Shown: positions 51,711 through 58,879 of the stretch, piece after piece
How the letters are laid out: the number at the start of each line of letters is the position of its first letter
Position numbering within the stretch: the stretch's first letter is position 1
Assembly (NCBI RefSeq): GCF_006438915.1
Contig: NZ_RCZE01000013.1
Span: forward strand, 186,001 to 250,000
From: Pseudomonas arsenicoxydans
GTDB taxonomy: Bacteria > Pseudomonadota > Gammaproteobacteria > Pseudomonadales > Pseudomonadaceae
Reading direction: 5' to 3'
Length of the DNA stretch: 64,000 nt
The notes under the pieces: model-generated
What the model saw: the letters and a program-made list of their open reading frames with translations, nothing else
Databases searched by the model: none
Told to the model about the DNA's origin: nothing
Position numbers and translations under genes: made by a program

Positions 51711-52271
51711 ATGAGTAACGTCTATACGATCGCCGTTGTGGTCGGCAGCTTGAGAAAGGCATCGATCAATCGCAAGGTGGCATTGGCCCTGGCTGACCTT
51801 GCACCGGCTAATCTCAAGCTTCAAATCGTCGAAATCGGCGACTTGCCGCTCTACAACGAAGACATCGATGGTGCTTCACCGCCGGCAGCCTACAGCACTT
51901 TCCGGCAACAAGTACGTTCATCCGACGCAGTGCTGTTCGTTACCCCGGAATACAACCGTTCGGTACCCGCGCCTTTGAAGAATGCAATCGACGTGGGATC
52001 GCGGCCCTATGGCCAGAGTGCCTGGAGCGGCAAGCCGGGCGCAGTGATCAGTGTTTCGCCGGGGGCTGTCGGTGGATTTGGCGCCAACCACCACTTGCGC
52101 CAGTCCATGGTGTTTCTGGATGTGCCGTGCATGCAGCAGCCGGAAGCCTACCTCGGTGGTGCCGGGTCTGCGTTTGACGAGGCGGGCAAATTGTCCGAGT
52201 CGGTGAAGCCGTTCTTGCAGAGCTTCATCAATGCCTACGGCAAATGGGTCGAACAACACAAGAAGGTCTGA
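51711..52271 (+). CDS. NADPH-dependent FMN reductase (ChrR/YieF family)
   Basis: 186-residue flavodoxin-fold oxidoreductase. The FMN phosphate loop is G-S-L-R-K-A-S-I-N at 12-20, and the ring-binding motif V-T-P-E-Y-N-R-S-V-P is at about 78-87. Family members reduce quinones, azo compounds or chromate. ArsH proteins of arsenic operons belong to the same superfamily but are about 230 residues, so despite the arsB gene downstream this is not a typical ArsH. Confidence 0.9.
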   Translation: MSNVYTIAVVVGSLRKASINRKVALALADLAPANLKLQIVEIGDLPLYNEDIDGASPPAAYSTFRQQVRSSDAVLFVTPEYNRSVPAPLKNAIDVGSRPYGQSAWSGKPGAVISVSPGAVGGFGANHHLRQSMVFLDVPCMQQPEAYLGGAGSAFDEAGKLSESVKPFLQSFINAYGKWVEQHKKV

Positions 52272-52288
52272 CGTGCACCATTTCCCCC

Positions 52289-52377
52289 TGTAGGAGCGAG
52301 CCTGCTCGCGATGGCGGTGTGTCAGCTAAATCAATGCCAACTGACAGACCGCCATCGCGTGCAGGCTCACTCCTACA
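52289..52377. repeat. Variant REP inverted pair
   Basis: Arms read TGTAGGAGCGAGCCTGCTCG and the complement of GTGAGCCTGCACGCGATGGC, with about 30 bases between. The core (GAGCCTGCTCGCGATGGCGG) is a recognisable subgroup of the REP family distinct from the GGGCTTGCTCGCGAAGG form. It is in the 291-base gap before arsB; the rest of that gap shows no further structure. Confidence 0.78.
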
Positions 52378-52562
52378 AAGGTCACCGGGTGTTCAGCAAT
52401 TGGCCACAGATCATCGACTCGATCTCCGGCAGCCACGCAGCCACACAGCCTCGCGCTGCTCGTCAGCTGCTACGGGATCGTGGTGTGTAGAAATTGGGGC
52501 TTTACTCTGCTCGTGCGTTGCGGCTGAATCGCGCTTTATTTTTCCGCGCAAGGTTGCTTTGC

Positions 52563-53846
52563 ATGCTTATCGCCTCACTCATTTTCCTGCTGACCATCAC
52601 CCTGGTGATCTGGCAACCCAAAGGCCTGGGGGTGGGCTGGAGTGCGGTTTTCGGTGCCGTGCTGGCGCTGATTTTCGGTGTCGTGCAGCTGAGCGATATC
52701 CCGATTGTGTGGCAGATCATCTGGAATGCCACCGGCACGTTCGTGGCGCTGATCATCATCAGTTTGCTGCTGGACGAGGCGGGTTTCTTTGCCTGGGCTG
52801 CCTTGCACGTAGCCCGTTGGGGCCGGGGCAGCGGGCGCAAGCTGTTTGCTTACATGGTCCTGTTGGGGGCGTTGGTCTCGGCCTTGTTCGCCAATGACGG
52901 CGCGGCGTTGATCCTTACGCCCATCGTGATTTCCATGCTGCTGGCACTGCGGTTCTCCCCGGCGGCGACCCTGGCGTTCGTGATGGGCGCCGGTTTCATC
53001 GCCGACACCGCGAGCTTGCCACTGGTGGTGTCAAATCTGGTGAACATCGTTTCCGCCGACTTCTTTCACATCACGTTCAATCGCTATGCGGTGGTGATGA
53101 TCCCGGTCAACCTGGTGAGCGTCGCGGCCACGTTGGCGATGCTGATGTGGTTCTTCCGTCGCGACATCCCCAAGGATTACGACCCCGAACAACTGGAGCA
53201 GCCGGCAACCGCGATCCATGACAAAGCGACGTTTTATGCCGGTTGGGTGGTGTTGGTGATCCTGCTCGTGGGCTGTTTTGCCCTGGAACCGCTGGGTATT
53301 CCAATCAGCGCCATTTCCGCGGTGTGCGCCGCGTTGCTGCTGGGTATTGCCGCCCGGGGCCACAAAATTTCCACGCGTAAGGTGATGAAAGAAGCACCGT
53401 GGCAGATCGTGATTTTCTCGCTGGGCATGTATTTGGTGGTGTATGGCCTGCGTAATGCCGGGCTGACCGGACATCTGGCTGGTTGGCTCGATGGCTTTGC
53501 CCAATACGGTGTCTGGGGGGCGGCCATGGGCACGGGCGTGCTGACGGCGATTCTGTCTTCGATCATGAACAATTTGCCGACGGTGCTGATCGGCTTGCTG
53601 TCGATTGATGCCAGTCAGGCCAGTGGTGTGGTGAAGGAGGCGATGATTTACGCCAATGTCATCGGCAGCGACCTGGGGCCGAAAATCACGCCGATTGGCA
53701 GCCTCGCGACGTTGTTGTGGTTGCATGTGCTGGAGCGCAAGAACATCCGGATCGGGTGGGGGTATTACTTCAAGGTCGGGGTGGTGTTGACGGTGCCGGT
53801 TTTGCTGGTGACGTTGGCGGCTTTGGCTGTGCGGTTATCCATCTAG
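52563..53846 (+). CDS. arsB: Arsenite efflux permease ArsB family
   Basis: 427-residue inner-membrane permease with about twelve helices, matching ArsB in length (429 in E. coli). Landmarks include F-F-A-W-A-A-L-H-V-A-R-W-G, F-A-N-D-G-A-A-L-I-L-T-P-I and M-N-N-L-P-T-V-L-I-G. The start is ATG 52563; the frame is open for 69 bases further upstream. No arsR, arsC or arsA is near, so regulation by ArsR from this locus is not possible. It may be a constitutive or differently controlled copy. Confidence 0.88.
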   Translation: MLIASLIFLLTITLVIWQPKGLGVGWSAVFGAVLALIFGVVQLSDIPIVWQIIWNATGTFVALIIISLLLDEAGFFAWAALHVARWGRGSGRKLFAYMVLLGALVSALFANDGAALILTPIVISMLLALRFSPAATLAFVMGAGFIADTASLPLVVSNLVNIVSADFFHITFNRYAVVMIPVNLVSVAATLAMLMWFFRRDIPKDYDPEQLEQPATAIHDKATFYAGWVVLVILLVGCFALEPLGIPISAISAVCAALLLGIAARGHKISTRKVMKEAPWQIVIFSLGMYLVVYGLRNAGLTGHLAGWLDGFAQYGVWGAAMGTGVLTAILSSIMNNLPTVLIGLLSIDASQASGVVKEAMIYANVIGSDLGPKITPIGSLATLLWLHVLERKNIRIGWGYYFKVGVVLTVPVLLVTLAALAVRLSI

Positions 53847-53858
53847 ACTGTGTCGGCC

Positions 53859-53940
53859 CCTTCGCGAGCAAGCCCGCTCCCACATTGGACTTCGTTATGG
53901 CGCAGATCGAGTGTGGGAGCGGGCTTGCTCGCGAAGAGGC
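53859..53940. repeat. REP inverted pair
   Basis: Left CCTTCGCGAGCAAGCCCGCT and right with GAGCGGGCTTGCTCGCGAAG are in opposite orientation around a roughly 28-base loop, between the convergent arsB and DUF1853 genes. Confidence 0.85.
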
Positions 53941-53961
53941 CGGTTCAGGCGCTACAAAACC

Positions 53962-54912
53962 TCAACCATTGCCCGGCACATTCGGCCAAAGATCCGCCAC
54001 CAGAAACAACCGCTCAGCCTCTTCCCAATCCCCCTCGGCATTCTCGACCAGGCGCACCATCAACTGCGCCGGCGCCAAAGGTTCCAGCTCACTGAGCCAT
54101 GTACTTAATTGCTCGACGCTCCAGGTCTGCTCAGCGGGATAGTGTGCAGGCGCCAGCCAGGCATGGCGGGGCAGGGGCTGCCAGCGGCCGAAGGGGCGTT
54201 GCACGACAAAGTCCGTCCAGTCTTTCTGATGCAGCCAGCTCCCGCGCAAATGCTGCGGATGCGCACCGCCGGGTGGTTCGGCGAGCCCTGGCCACGGATA
54301 CAGCAGGTAACCTCCAAGCCACAAGTGTGCGCTGAACTGCTGGATATCCAGGGCTGCCAGCACTTCACGGCTTTCGCTACGCGCAGAAATGGGCAATTGA
54401 TGCTGAGCCAGGTGCGCCAGTTTGCGGTCCAGCCGATCATGACAGCCTGGGCCGAGCCACTGCGCGGTGTCATGCCCGTCGCCATTTTGCGGCCCCAGAT
54501 AGAGCTTGATCGCCAGTTCCAGGTGATGCACGCCATCTCGATCGCGCAGCAGCATGTCCAGTTCGCCCAGCGTGTGGCCTTCACGGCGGATCGGCAGGTT
54601 GGCGGCGATCAGCTCGATCCCCGGCGCATGACGCACCGCGTACTGCCAAAGCCGCTCGTAATACAGGCCCAAACGCCGGGTTCGGGCCTGGGACAGCCAG
54701 TGCAGCAAGTCATAACTGTCACGGTCCAGTTGCTGCAGCCAGCGTTCCAGGCGCTGCGGTTCTTGTACCCACTCGCTGCCGGCCAGCGGATGACGCTGCG
54801 GCCACGGCGTATCGATGAGCATCGGCGGCGCGAGGATGACCCAAGCCAGGTCGCGCACTTCGGGGTGGCGCAACTGATGGGGCAACGAGAGCAAATCGGG
54901 AAATAGGATCAT
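53962..54912 (-). CDS. DUF1853 family protein
   Basis: 316-residue soluble protein. The family is recognised by R-D-L-A-W-V-I-L-A-P-P near the start, the central N-L-P-I-R-R-E-G-H-T-L-G-E-L-D followed by H-H-L-E-L-A-I-K-L-Y-L-G, and the W-L-G-P-G-C-H-D-R-L-D-R-K-L segment. The acidic residues D119 and E132 with K136 are reminiscent of, but do not exactly match, a PD-(D/E)XK nuclease core. Divergent from nadK with 108 bases between them, a conserved Pseudomonas neighbourhood. Function unknown. Confidence 0.82.
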   Translation of the reverse strand: MILFPDLLSLPHQLRHPEVRDLAWVILAPPMLIDTPWPQRHPLAGSEWVQEPQRLERWLQQLDRDSYDLLHWLSQARTRRLGLYYERLWQYAVRHAPGIELIAANLPIRREGHTLGELDMLLRDRDGVHHLELAIKLYLGPQNGDGHDTAQWLGPGCHDRLDRKLAHLAQHQLPISARSESREVLAALDIQQFSAHLWLGGYLLYPWPGLAEPPGGAHPQHLRGSWLHQKDWTDFVVQRPFGRWQPLPRHAWLAPAHYPAEQTWSVEQLSTWLSELEPLAPAQLMVRLVENAEGDWEEAERLFLVADLWPNVPGNG

Positions 54913-54962
54913 CTTGCGAGCATAGCCCTAAACATGAGTACACCCTTGTGGCTGAAAGGATT

Positions 54963-54990
54963 TTGTCTATCCTGCGCTTTCGCCCATAAT
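54963..54990 (+). promoter_or_regulatory. Candidate promoter of nadK
   Basis: TTGTCT (54963-54968) and CATAAT (54985-54990) with a 16-base spacer resemble a sigma-70 promoter, about 30 bases upstream of the nadK start. Each hexamer matches four or five consensus bases. Confidence 0.35.
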
Positions 54991-55020
54991 CGTCTTTTTC
55001 GCCGTCCTTGCAGGAACCCC

Positions 55021-55911
55021 ATGGAGCAATTTCGTAATATCGGCATCATCGGTCGCCTGGGCAGTTCGCAGGTGCTGGATACCGTCCGCCGACTGAAACG
55101 GTTTCTGCTCGATCGTCACTTGCACGTGATCCTCGAAGACACCATCGCCGAAGTCCTTCCCGGTCATGGCCTGCAAACCTCGTCCCGCAAGATGCTCGGC
55201 GAAGTGTGTGACATGGTGATTGTGGTCGGCGGCGACGGCAGCCTGCTCGGGGCCGCCCGGGCGCTGGCCCGGCACAATATTCCGGTGCTCGGCATCAACC
55301 GGGGCAGCCTCGGTTTCCTCACCGATATTCGCCCCGACGAGCTCGAAATCAAAGTCGCCGAAGTGCTCGACGGCCACTATCTGGTGGAAAACCGCTTCCT
55401 GCTGCAAGCCGAAGTCCGTCGTCACGCCGAGGCCATCGGTCAGGGCGATGCGCTCAATGATGTGGTGCTGCACCCCGGCAAATCAACGCGGATGATCGAG
55501 TTCGAACTGTATATTGACGGCCAGTTCGTGTGCAGCCAGAAGGCCGACGGCCTGATCGTCGCGACGCCCACCGGTTCGACTGCTTATGCGCTGTCGGCGG
55601 GCGGACCGATCATGCACCCCAAGCTTGACGCTATTGTGATTGTGCCGATGTACCCCCATACCTTGTCGGGCAGGCCGATTGTGGTCGATGGCAACAGTGA
55701 GCTGAAAATAGTCGTGTCCAAAGATATGCAGATTTACCCGCAAGTCTCCTGTGACGGGCAAAACCATTTCACCTGCGCGCCGGGTGACACCATCACCATC
55801 AGCAAAAAAGCGCAGAAACTGCGGCTGATCCATCCGCTTGACCACAACTACTATGAAGTCTGCCGGACCAAGCTCGGTTGGGGCAGTCGATTGGGTGGTG
55901 GAGGCGACTGA
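55021..55911 (+). CDS. nadK: NAD kinase
   Basis: 296-residue enzyme that phosphorylates NAD to NADP. It has the G-G-D-G-S motif at 70-74, which binds ATP and holds the catalytic aspartate D72. Further family sequences are N-R-G-S-L-G-F-L-T-D, A-L-N-D-V-V-L and T-P-T-G-S-T-A-Y-A-L-S-A-G-G-P. The start is ATG 55021, behind AGGAA. Its stop overlaps the next start by one base. First gene of an operon that appears to run through the rhomboid gene. Confidence 0.96.
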   Translation: MEQFRNIGIIGRLGSSQVLDTVRRLKRFLLDRHLHVILEDTIAEVLPGHGLQTSSRKMLGEVCDMVIVVGGDGSLLGAARALARHNIPVLGINRGSLGFLTDIRPDELEIKVAEVLDGHYLVENRFLLQAEVRRHAEAIGQGDALNDVVLHPGKSTRMIEFELYIDGQFVCSQKADGLIVATPTGSTAYALSAGGPIMHPKLDAIVIVPMYPHTLSGRPIVVDGNSELKIVVSKDMQIYPQVSCDGQNHFTCAPGDTITISKKAQKLRLIHPLDHNYYEVCRTKLGWGSRLGGGGD

Positions 55912-56882
55912 TGCTCGATCCCGCGCGTAGCTACGACCTGATCGGTGACGTGCACGGTTGCGCTCTGACCCTTGAGCACTTGCTCGACCGGCTCGGTTAC
56001 CACAAACAAAGTGGCGTCTGGCGGCATCCGTCGCGGATGGCCGTGTTTGTGGGCGACATCATTGATCGCGGCCCGCGAATTCGCGAGGCGCTGCACATCG
56101 TCCACGACATGGTCGAGGCCGGCCAGGCGCTGTGCATCATGGGCAACCATGAATTCAACGCACTGGGCTGGAGCACCCCGGCGCCACCGGGCAGCGGCAA
56201 GCAGTTCGTGCGTGAACACACGCCACGCCATGCCCGGTTGCTGGGTGAAACCCTGACCCAGTTCGAAGACCATCCTGGTGACTGGCATGACTTCCTGCAA
56301 TGGTTCTACGAGATGCCGTTGTTCGTCGATGCCGGGCGCTTCCGGGTGGTGCACGCGTGCTGGGATTCGGGCCTGATCGAACCGTTGCGCGGCTTGTTCC
56401 CCAATGGTCGCGTCGATGAGCATTTTCTCCAGGCCTCGGCCGTGCCGGGCAGTTTTGCCTGCACCGTGTTCGACCGGTTGCTGCGCGGCACCGACATGCG
56501 CTTGCCCGACGGCTTGACCATGACCAGCGGCGACGGTCTGGTGCGTTCGTTCTTCCGCACCAAATTCTGGGAAGACGACCCGCAAACCTACGGAGACATT
56601 GTGTTCCAGCCCGACGCATTGCCTGAGCCAGTGGCCAGGACGCCGTTGTCATCCACTGAAAAAAATACCTTGCTGCGCTATGGCGTCGACGAACCGCTGT
56701 TGTTCGTCGGCCACTACTGGCGCAGCGGCAAGCCGGCACCGATTCGCCCGAACCTGGCCTGCCTGGATTACAGCGCGGTGCTCTACGGCAAACTGGTCGC
56801 CTATCGGCTGGATCAGGAAACCCGGCTCGATCCGCATAAATTTGTCTGGGTCGATGTCGAACGGCCGGAGGTGTTGAGATGA
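55911..56882 (+). CDS. Metallophosphoesterase (calcineurin-like)
   Basis: 323-residue protein with all the metal-binding motifs of the calcineurin-like fold: G-D-V-H-G-C at 12-17, G-D-I-I-D-R-G-P at 48-55, G-N-H-E at 78-81, and a late G-H-Y-W. This pattern is close to the symmetrical diadenosine-tetraphosphatase/PrpE-like phosphatases. The substrate is not determined. The start ATG overlaps the nadK stop (TGATG), and its end overlaps the rhomboid start by four bases, so the three are translated in series. Confidence 0.9.
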   Translation: MLDPARSYDLIGDVHGCALTLEHLLDRLGYHKQSGVWRHPSRMAVFVGDIIDRGPRIREALHIVHDMVEAGQALCIMGNHEFNALGWSTPAPPGSGKQFVREHTPRHARLLGETLTQFEDHPGDWHDFLQWFYEMPLFVDAGRFRVVHACWDSGLIEPLRGLFPNGRVDEHFLQASAVPGSFACTVFDRLLRGTDMRLPDGLTMTSGDGLVRSFFRTKFWEDDPQTYGDIVFQPDALPEPVARTPLSSTEKNTLLRYGVDEPLLFVGHYWRSGKPAPIRPNLACLDYSAVLYGKLVAYRLDQETRLDPHKFVWVDVERPEVLR

Positions 56883-57748
56883 GTGTGGTGGCCGTATTGC
56901 GTCTGCCGCTGGCGGTGGATTTGAGCGGGTTCGTCAAACTGCTGCAGCGCATGCAGGTGCCGCACCGCGTCAGCGAGGAGGCGGGCGAGCAGGTGCTGTG
57001 GGTACCGTCCAACATCAGCGAAGACGTGCGCTCGCTGTACGAACGTTTTCCGGCGGGTGATCCCGATCAACAACTGGACATTCCAGCGGCGCAAATGACC
57101 AAGCGTCCCGGTTTCGTCGAGCAATTGCGCTACGCCAGGGCGACCGCGACGGTTCTGCTGCTGAGCATCCTTGTCGGCGCGGTGACGCTGCTGGGTGAAA
57201 ACCTCGACACGATGCGCTGGCTGACCTTCCTCGATTTCCGCGTCGTCGGCGAGTACATCCATTTCGTACCGTTGGCCGACAGCCTGGCGGCGGGGCAGTG
57301 GTGGCGCCTGATAACGCCGATGCTGATCCACTTCGGCATCCTGCACCTGGCCATGAACGGCATGTGGTACTGGGAATTGGGCCGGCGCATCGAGTCGCGT
57401 CAGGGCAGCATCAACCTGATCGGCCTGACGTTGCTGTTCAGCCTCGTCTCCAACTACGCCCAGTATTATTTCAGCGGCCCGACCTTGTTCGGTGGCTTGT
57501 CCGGCGTGCTGTATGGCCTGCTCGGGCATTGCTGGATCTTCCAGCTGTTGTCGCCGAACCCGGCTTATCGCCTGCCGCGCGGCGTGCTGGTGATGATGCT
57601 GGCGTGGCTGGTGCTGTGCCTGTCCGGGCTGGTCTCGATGATCGGCTTCGGTGAAATTGCCAATGCGGCACACGTCGGCGGGTTGCTCGTCGGATGCCTA
57701 ACCGGTTTGTTGGGTGGTTTGTACAACCGCCGTAAACTGGCCGCCTAA
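56879..57748 (+). CDS. Rhomboid family intramembrane serine protease
   Basis: 289-residue GlpG-like protease. An N-terminal cytoplasmic domain of about 85 residues precedes six membrane helices. Key residues are H156 and N160 (H-L-A-M-N), the nucleophile S208 in G-G-L-S-G-V-L-Y-G and the base H265 in A-N-A-A-H-V-G-G. The start overlaps the metallophosphatase stop (ATGA). In enterobacteria glpG sits in the glp locus; here the gene belongs to the nadK operon. Confidence 0.93.
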   Translation: MSVVAVLRLPLAVDLSGFVKLLQRMQVPHRVSEEAGEQVLWVPSNISEDVRSLYERFPAGDPDQQLDIPAAQMTKRPGFVEQLRYARATATVLLLSILVGAVTLLGENLDTMRWLTFLDFRVVGEYIHFVPLADSLAAGQWWRLITPMLIHFGILHLAMNGMWYWELGRRIESRQGSINLIGLTLLFSLVSNYAQYYFSGPTLFGGLSGVLYGLLGHCWIFQLLSPNPAYRLPRGVLVMMLAWLVLCLSGLVSMIGFGEIANAAHVGGLLVGCLTGLLGGLYNRRKLAA

Positions 57749-57781
57749 ACAGTTTATGTATTAAAGAGCGCGGAGACCTTG

Positions 57782-58042
57782 ATGTCCTCTTTTAACGAAA
57801 TGATCCAAAACATCACCCCTGATATCTACCAGAGCCTGAAGCTGGCGGTGGAAATCGGCAAATGGTCCGACGGTGGCAAACTCACCGCCGAACAACGCGA
57901 GCTGTCGCTGCAGGCGATGATCGCCTGGGAAATCCAGAACCTGCCCGAAGACCAGCGCACCGGTTACATGGGCCCGCAGGAATGCAGTTCGAAGTCGATC
58001 AGCGTACCGAACATTCTGTTCAAGTCGGATGCCATCCATTGA
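57782..58042 (+). CDS. DUF1315 family protein
   Basis: 86-residue soluble protein (F-N-E-M-I-Q-N-I-T-P-D-I-Y-Q-S-L-K at the start, W-E-I-Q-N-L-P-E-D-Q-R-T-G-Y-M in the middle), typical of DUF1315. GGAGA is seven bases before ATG 57782. Its stop codon overlaps the proposed start of the DUF2797 gene. No function is known; conserved coupling to DUF2797 suggests a joint role. Confidence 0.85.
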   Translation: MSSFNEMIQNITPDIYQSLKLAVEIGKWSDGGKLTAEQRELSLQAMIAWEIQNLPEDQRTGYMGPQECSSKSISVPNILFKSDAIH

Positions 58043-58869
58043 TCGAGATTGGCCGCGGTGCAATCAGTAAAATGTCGGCGCGTCTTGACGGGTCCGACGT
58101 GCAGTACGCATTTCGCCTGGGCGATTTCGAGGTGCCGGTCAATCCGATGATCGGCACCACCGTGCGCCTGGAATACCTGGGGGCGATTCATTGCACCCAT
58201 TGCGGGCGCAAGACCAAAACCAGTTTCAGCCAGGGTTATTGCTACCCGTGCATGACCAAACTGGCGCAGTGCGACCTCTGCATCATGAGCCCCGAGCGTT
58301 GCCACTACGACGCGGGCACCTGCCGTGAGCCGGAGTGGGGCGAGAAGTTCTGCATGACCGACCACATCGTGTACCTGTCCAACTCGTCGGGGGTGAAAGT
58401 CGGGATTACCCGTGCCACCCAACTGCCGACCCGCTGGATCGATCAGGGCGCCCGTCAGGCGTTGCCGATCATGCGCGTGTCGACCCGTCAGCAGTCGGGG
58501 TTCGTTGAAGACCTGTTCCGCAGCCAAGTTGCGGACAAGACCAACTGGCGTGCCTTGCTCAAGGGTGAAGCGGCGTCGGTGAATCTGGCCGAGGTGCGCG
58601 ATCAACTGTTCGACAGCTGCGCCGAGGGCCTGCAAACCTTGCAGGAACGATTTGGCCTACAAGCGATTCAGACCATTGCCGACGTAGAAACCCTCGAAAT
58701 CCGCTATCCGGTCGAGCAGTACCCGGCCAAGATCGTCAGCTTCAACCTGGACAAGAATCCGATTGCCGAAGGCACGCTGCTGGGGGTCAAGGGCCAATAC
58801 CTGATCTTCGACACCGGCGTGATCAATATTCGTAAATACACGGCTTATCAGCTCGCCGTGCATCAGTAA
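58039..58869 (+). CDS. DUF2797 family protein: zinc-ribbon region plus GIY-YIG-like segment
   Basis: 276 residues if it begins at TTG 58039 (overlapping the DUF1315 stop); ATG 58072 is the alternative. The first half is rich in cysteines (52, 55, 68, 71, 78, 81, 88, 95, 105) in C-x2-C pairs, pointing to two or more metal sites. The next part reads V-Y-L (111-113), K-V-G-I-T-R (120-125), R132-W and E157, spaced like the catalytic core of GIY-YIG nucleases of the MUG113/T5orf172 kind. The remaining 100 residues are mixed. Nuclease function is inference. Confidence 0.82.
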   Translation: MIEIGRGAISKMSARLDGSDVQYAFRLGDFEVPVNPMIGTTVRLEYLGAIHCTHCGRKTKTSFSQGYCYPCMTKLAQCDLCIMSPERCHYDAGTCREPEWGEKFCMTDHIVYLSNSSGVKVGITRATQLPTRWIDQGARQALPIMRVSTRQQSGFVEDLFRSQVADKTNWRALLKGEAASVNLAEVRDQLFDSCAEGLQTLQERFGLQAIQTIADVETLEIRYPVEQYPAKIVSFNLDKNPIAEGTLLGVKGQYLIFDTGVINIRKYTAYQLAVHQ

Positions 58870-58879
58870 GGACTCCAGC

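Noticed and set aside
51711..52271. ArsH
   Set aside because: It is about 45 residues shorter than ArsH proteins and has the general ChrR/YieF motifs. Adjacency to arsB alone is not enough.
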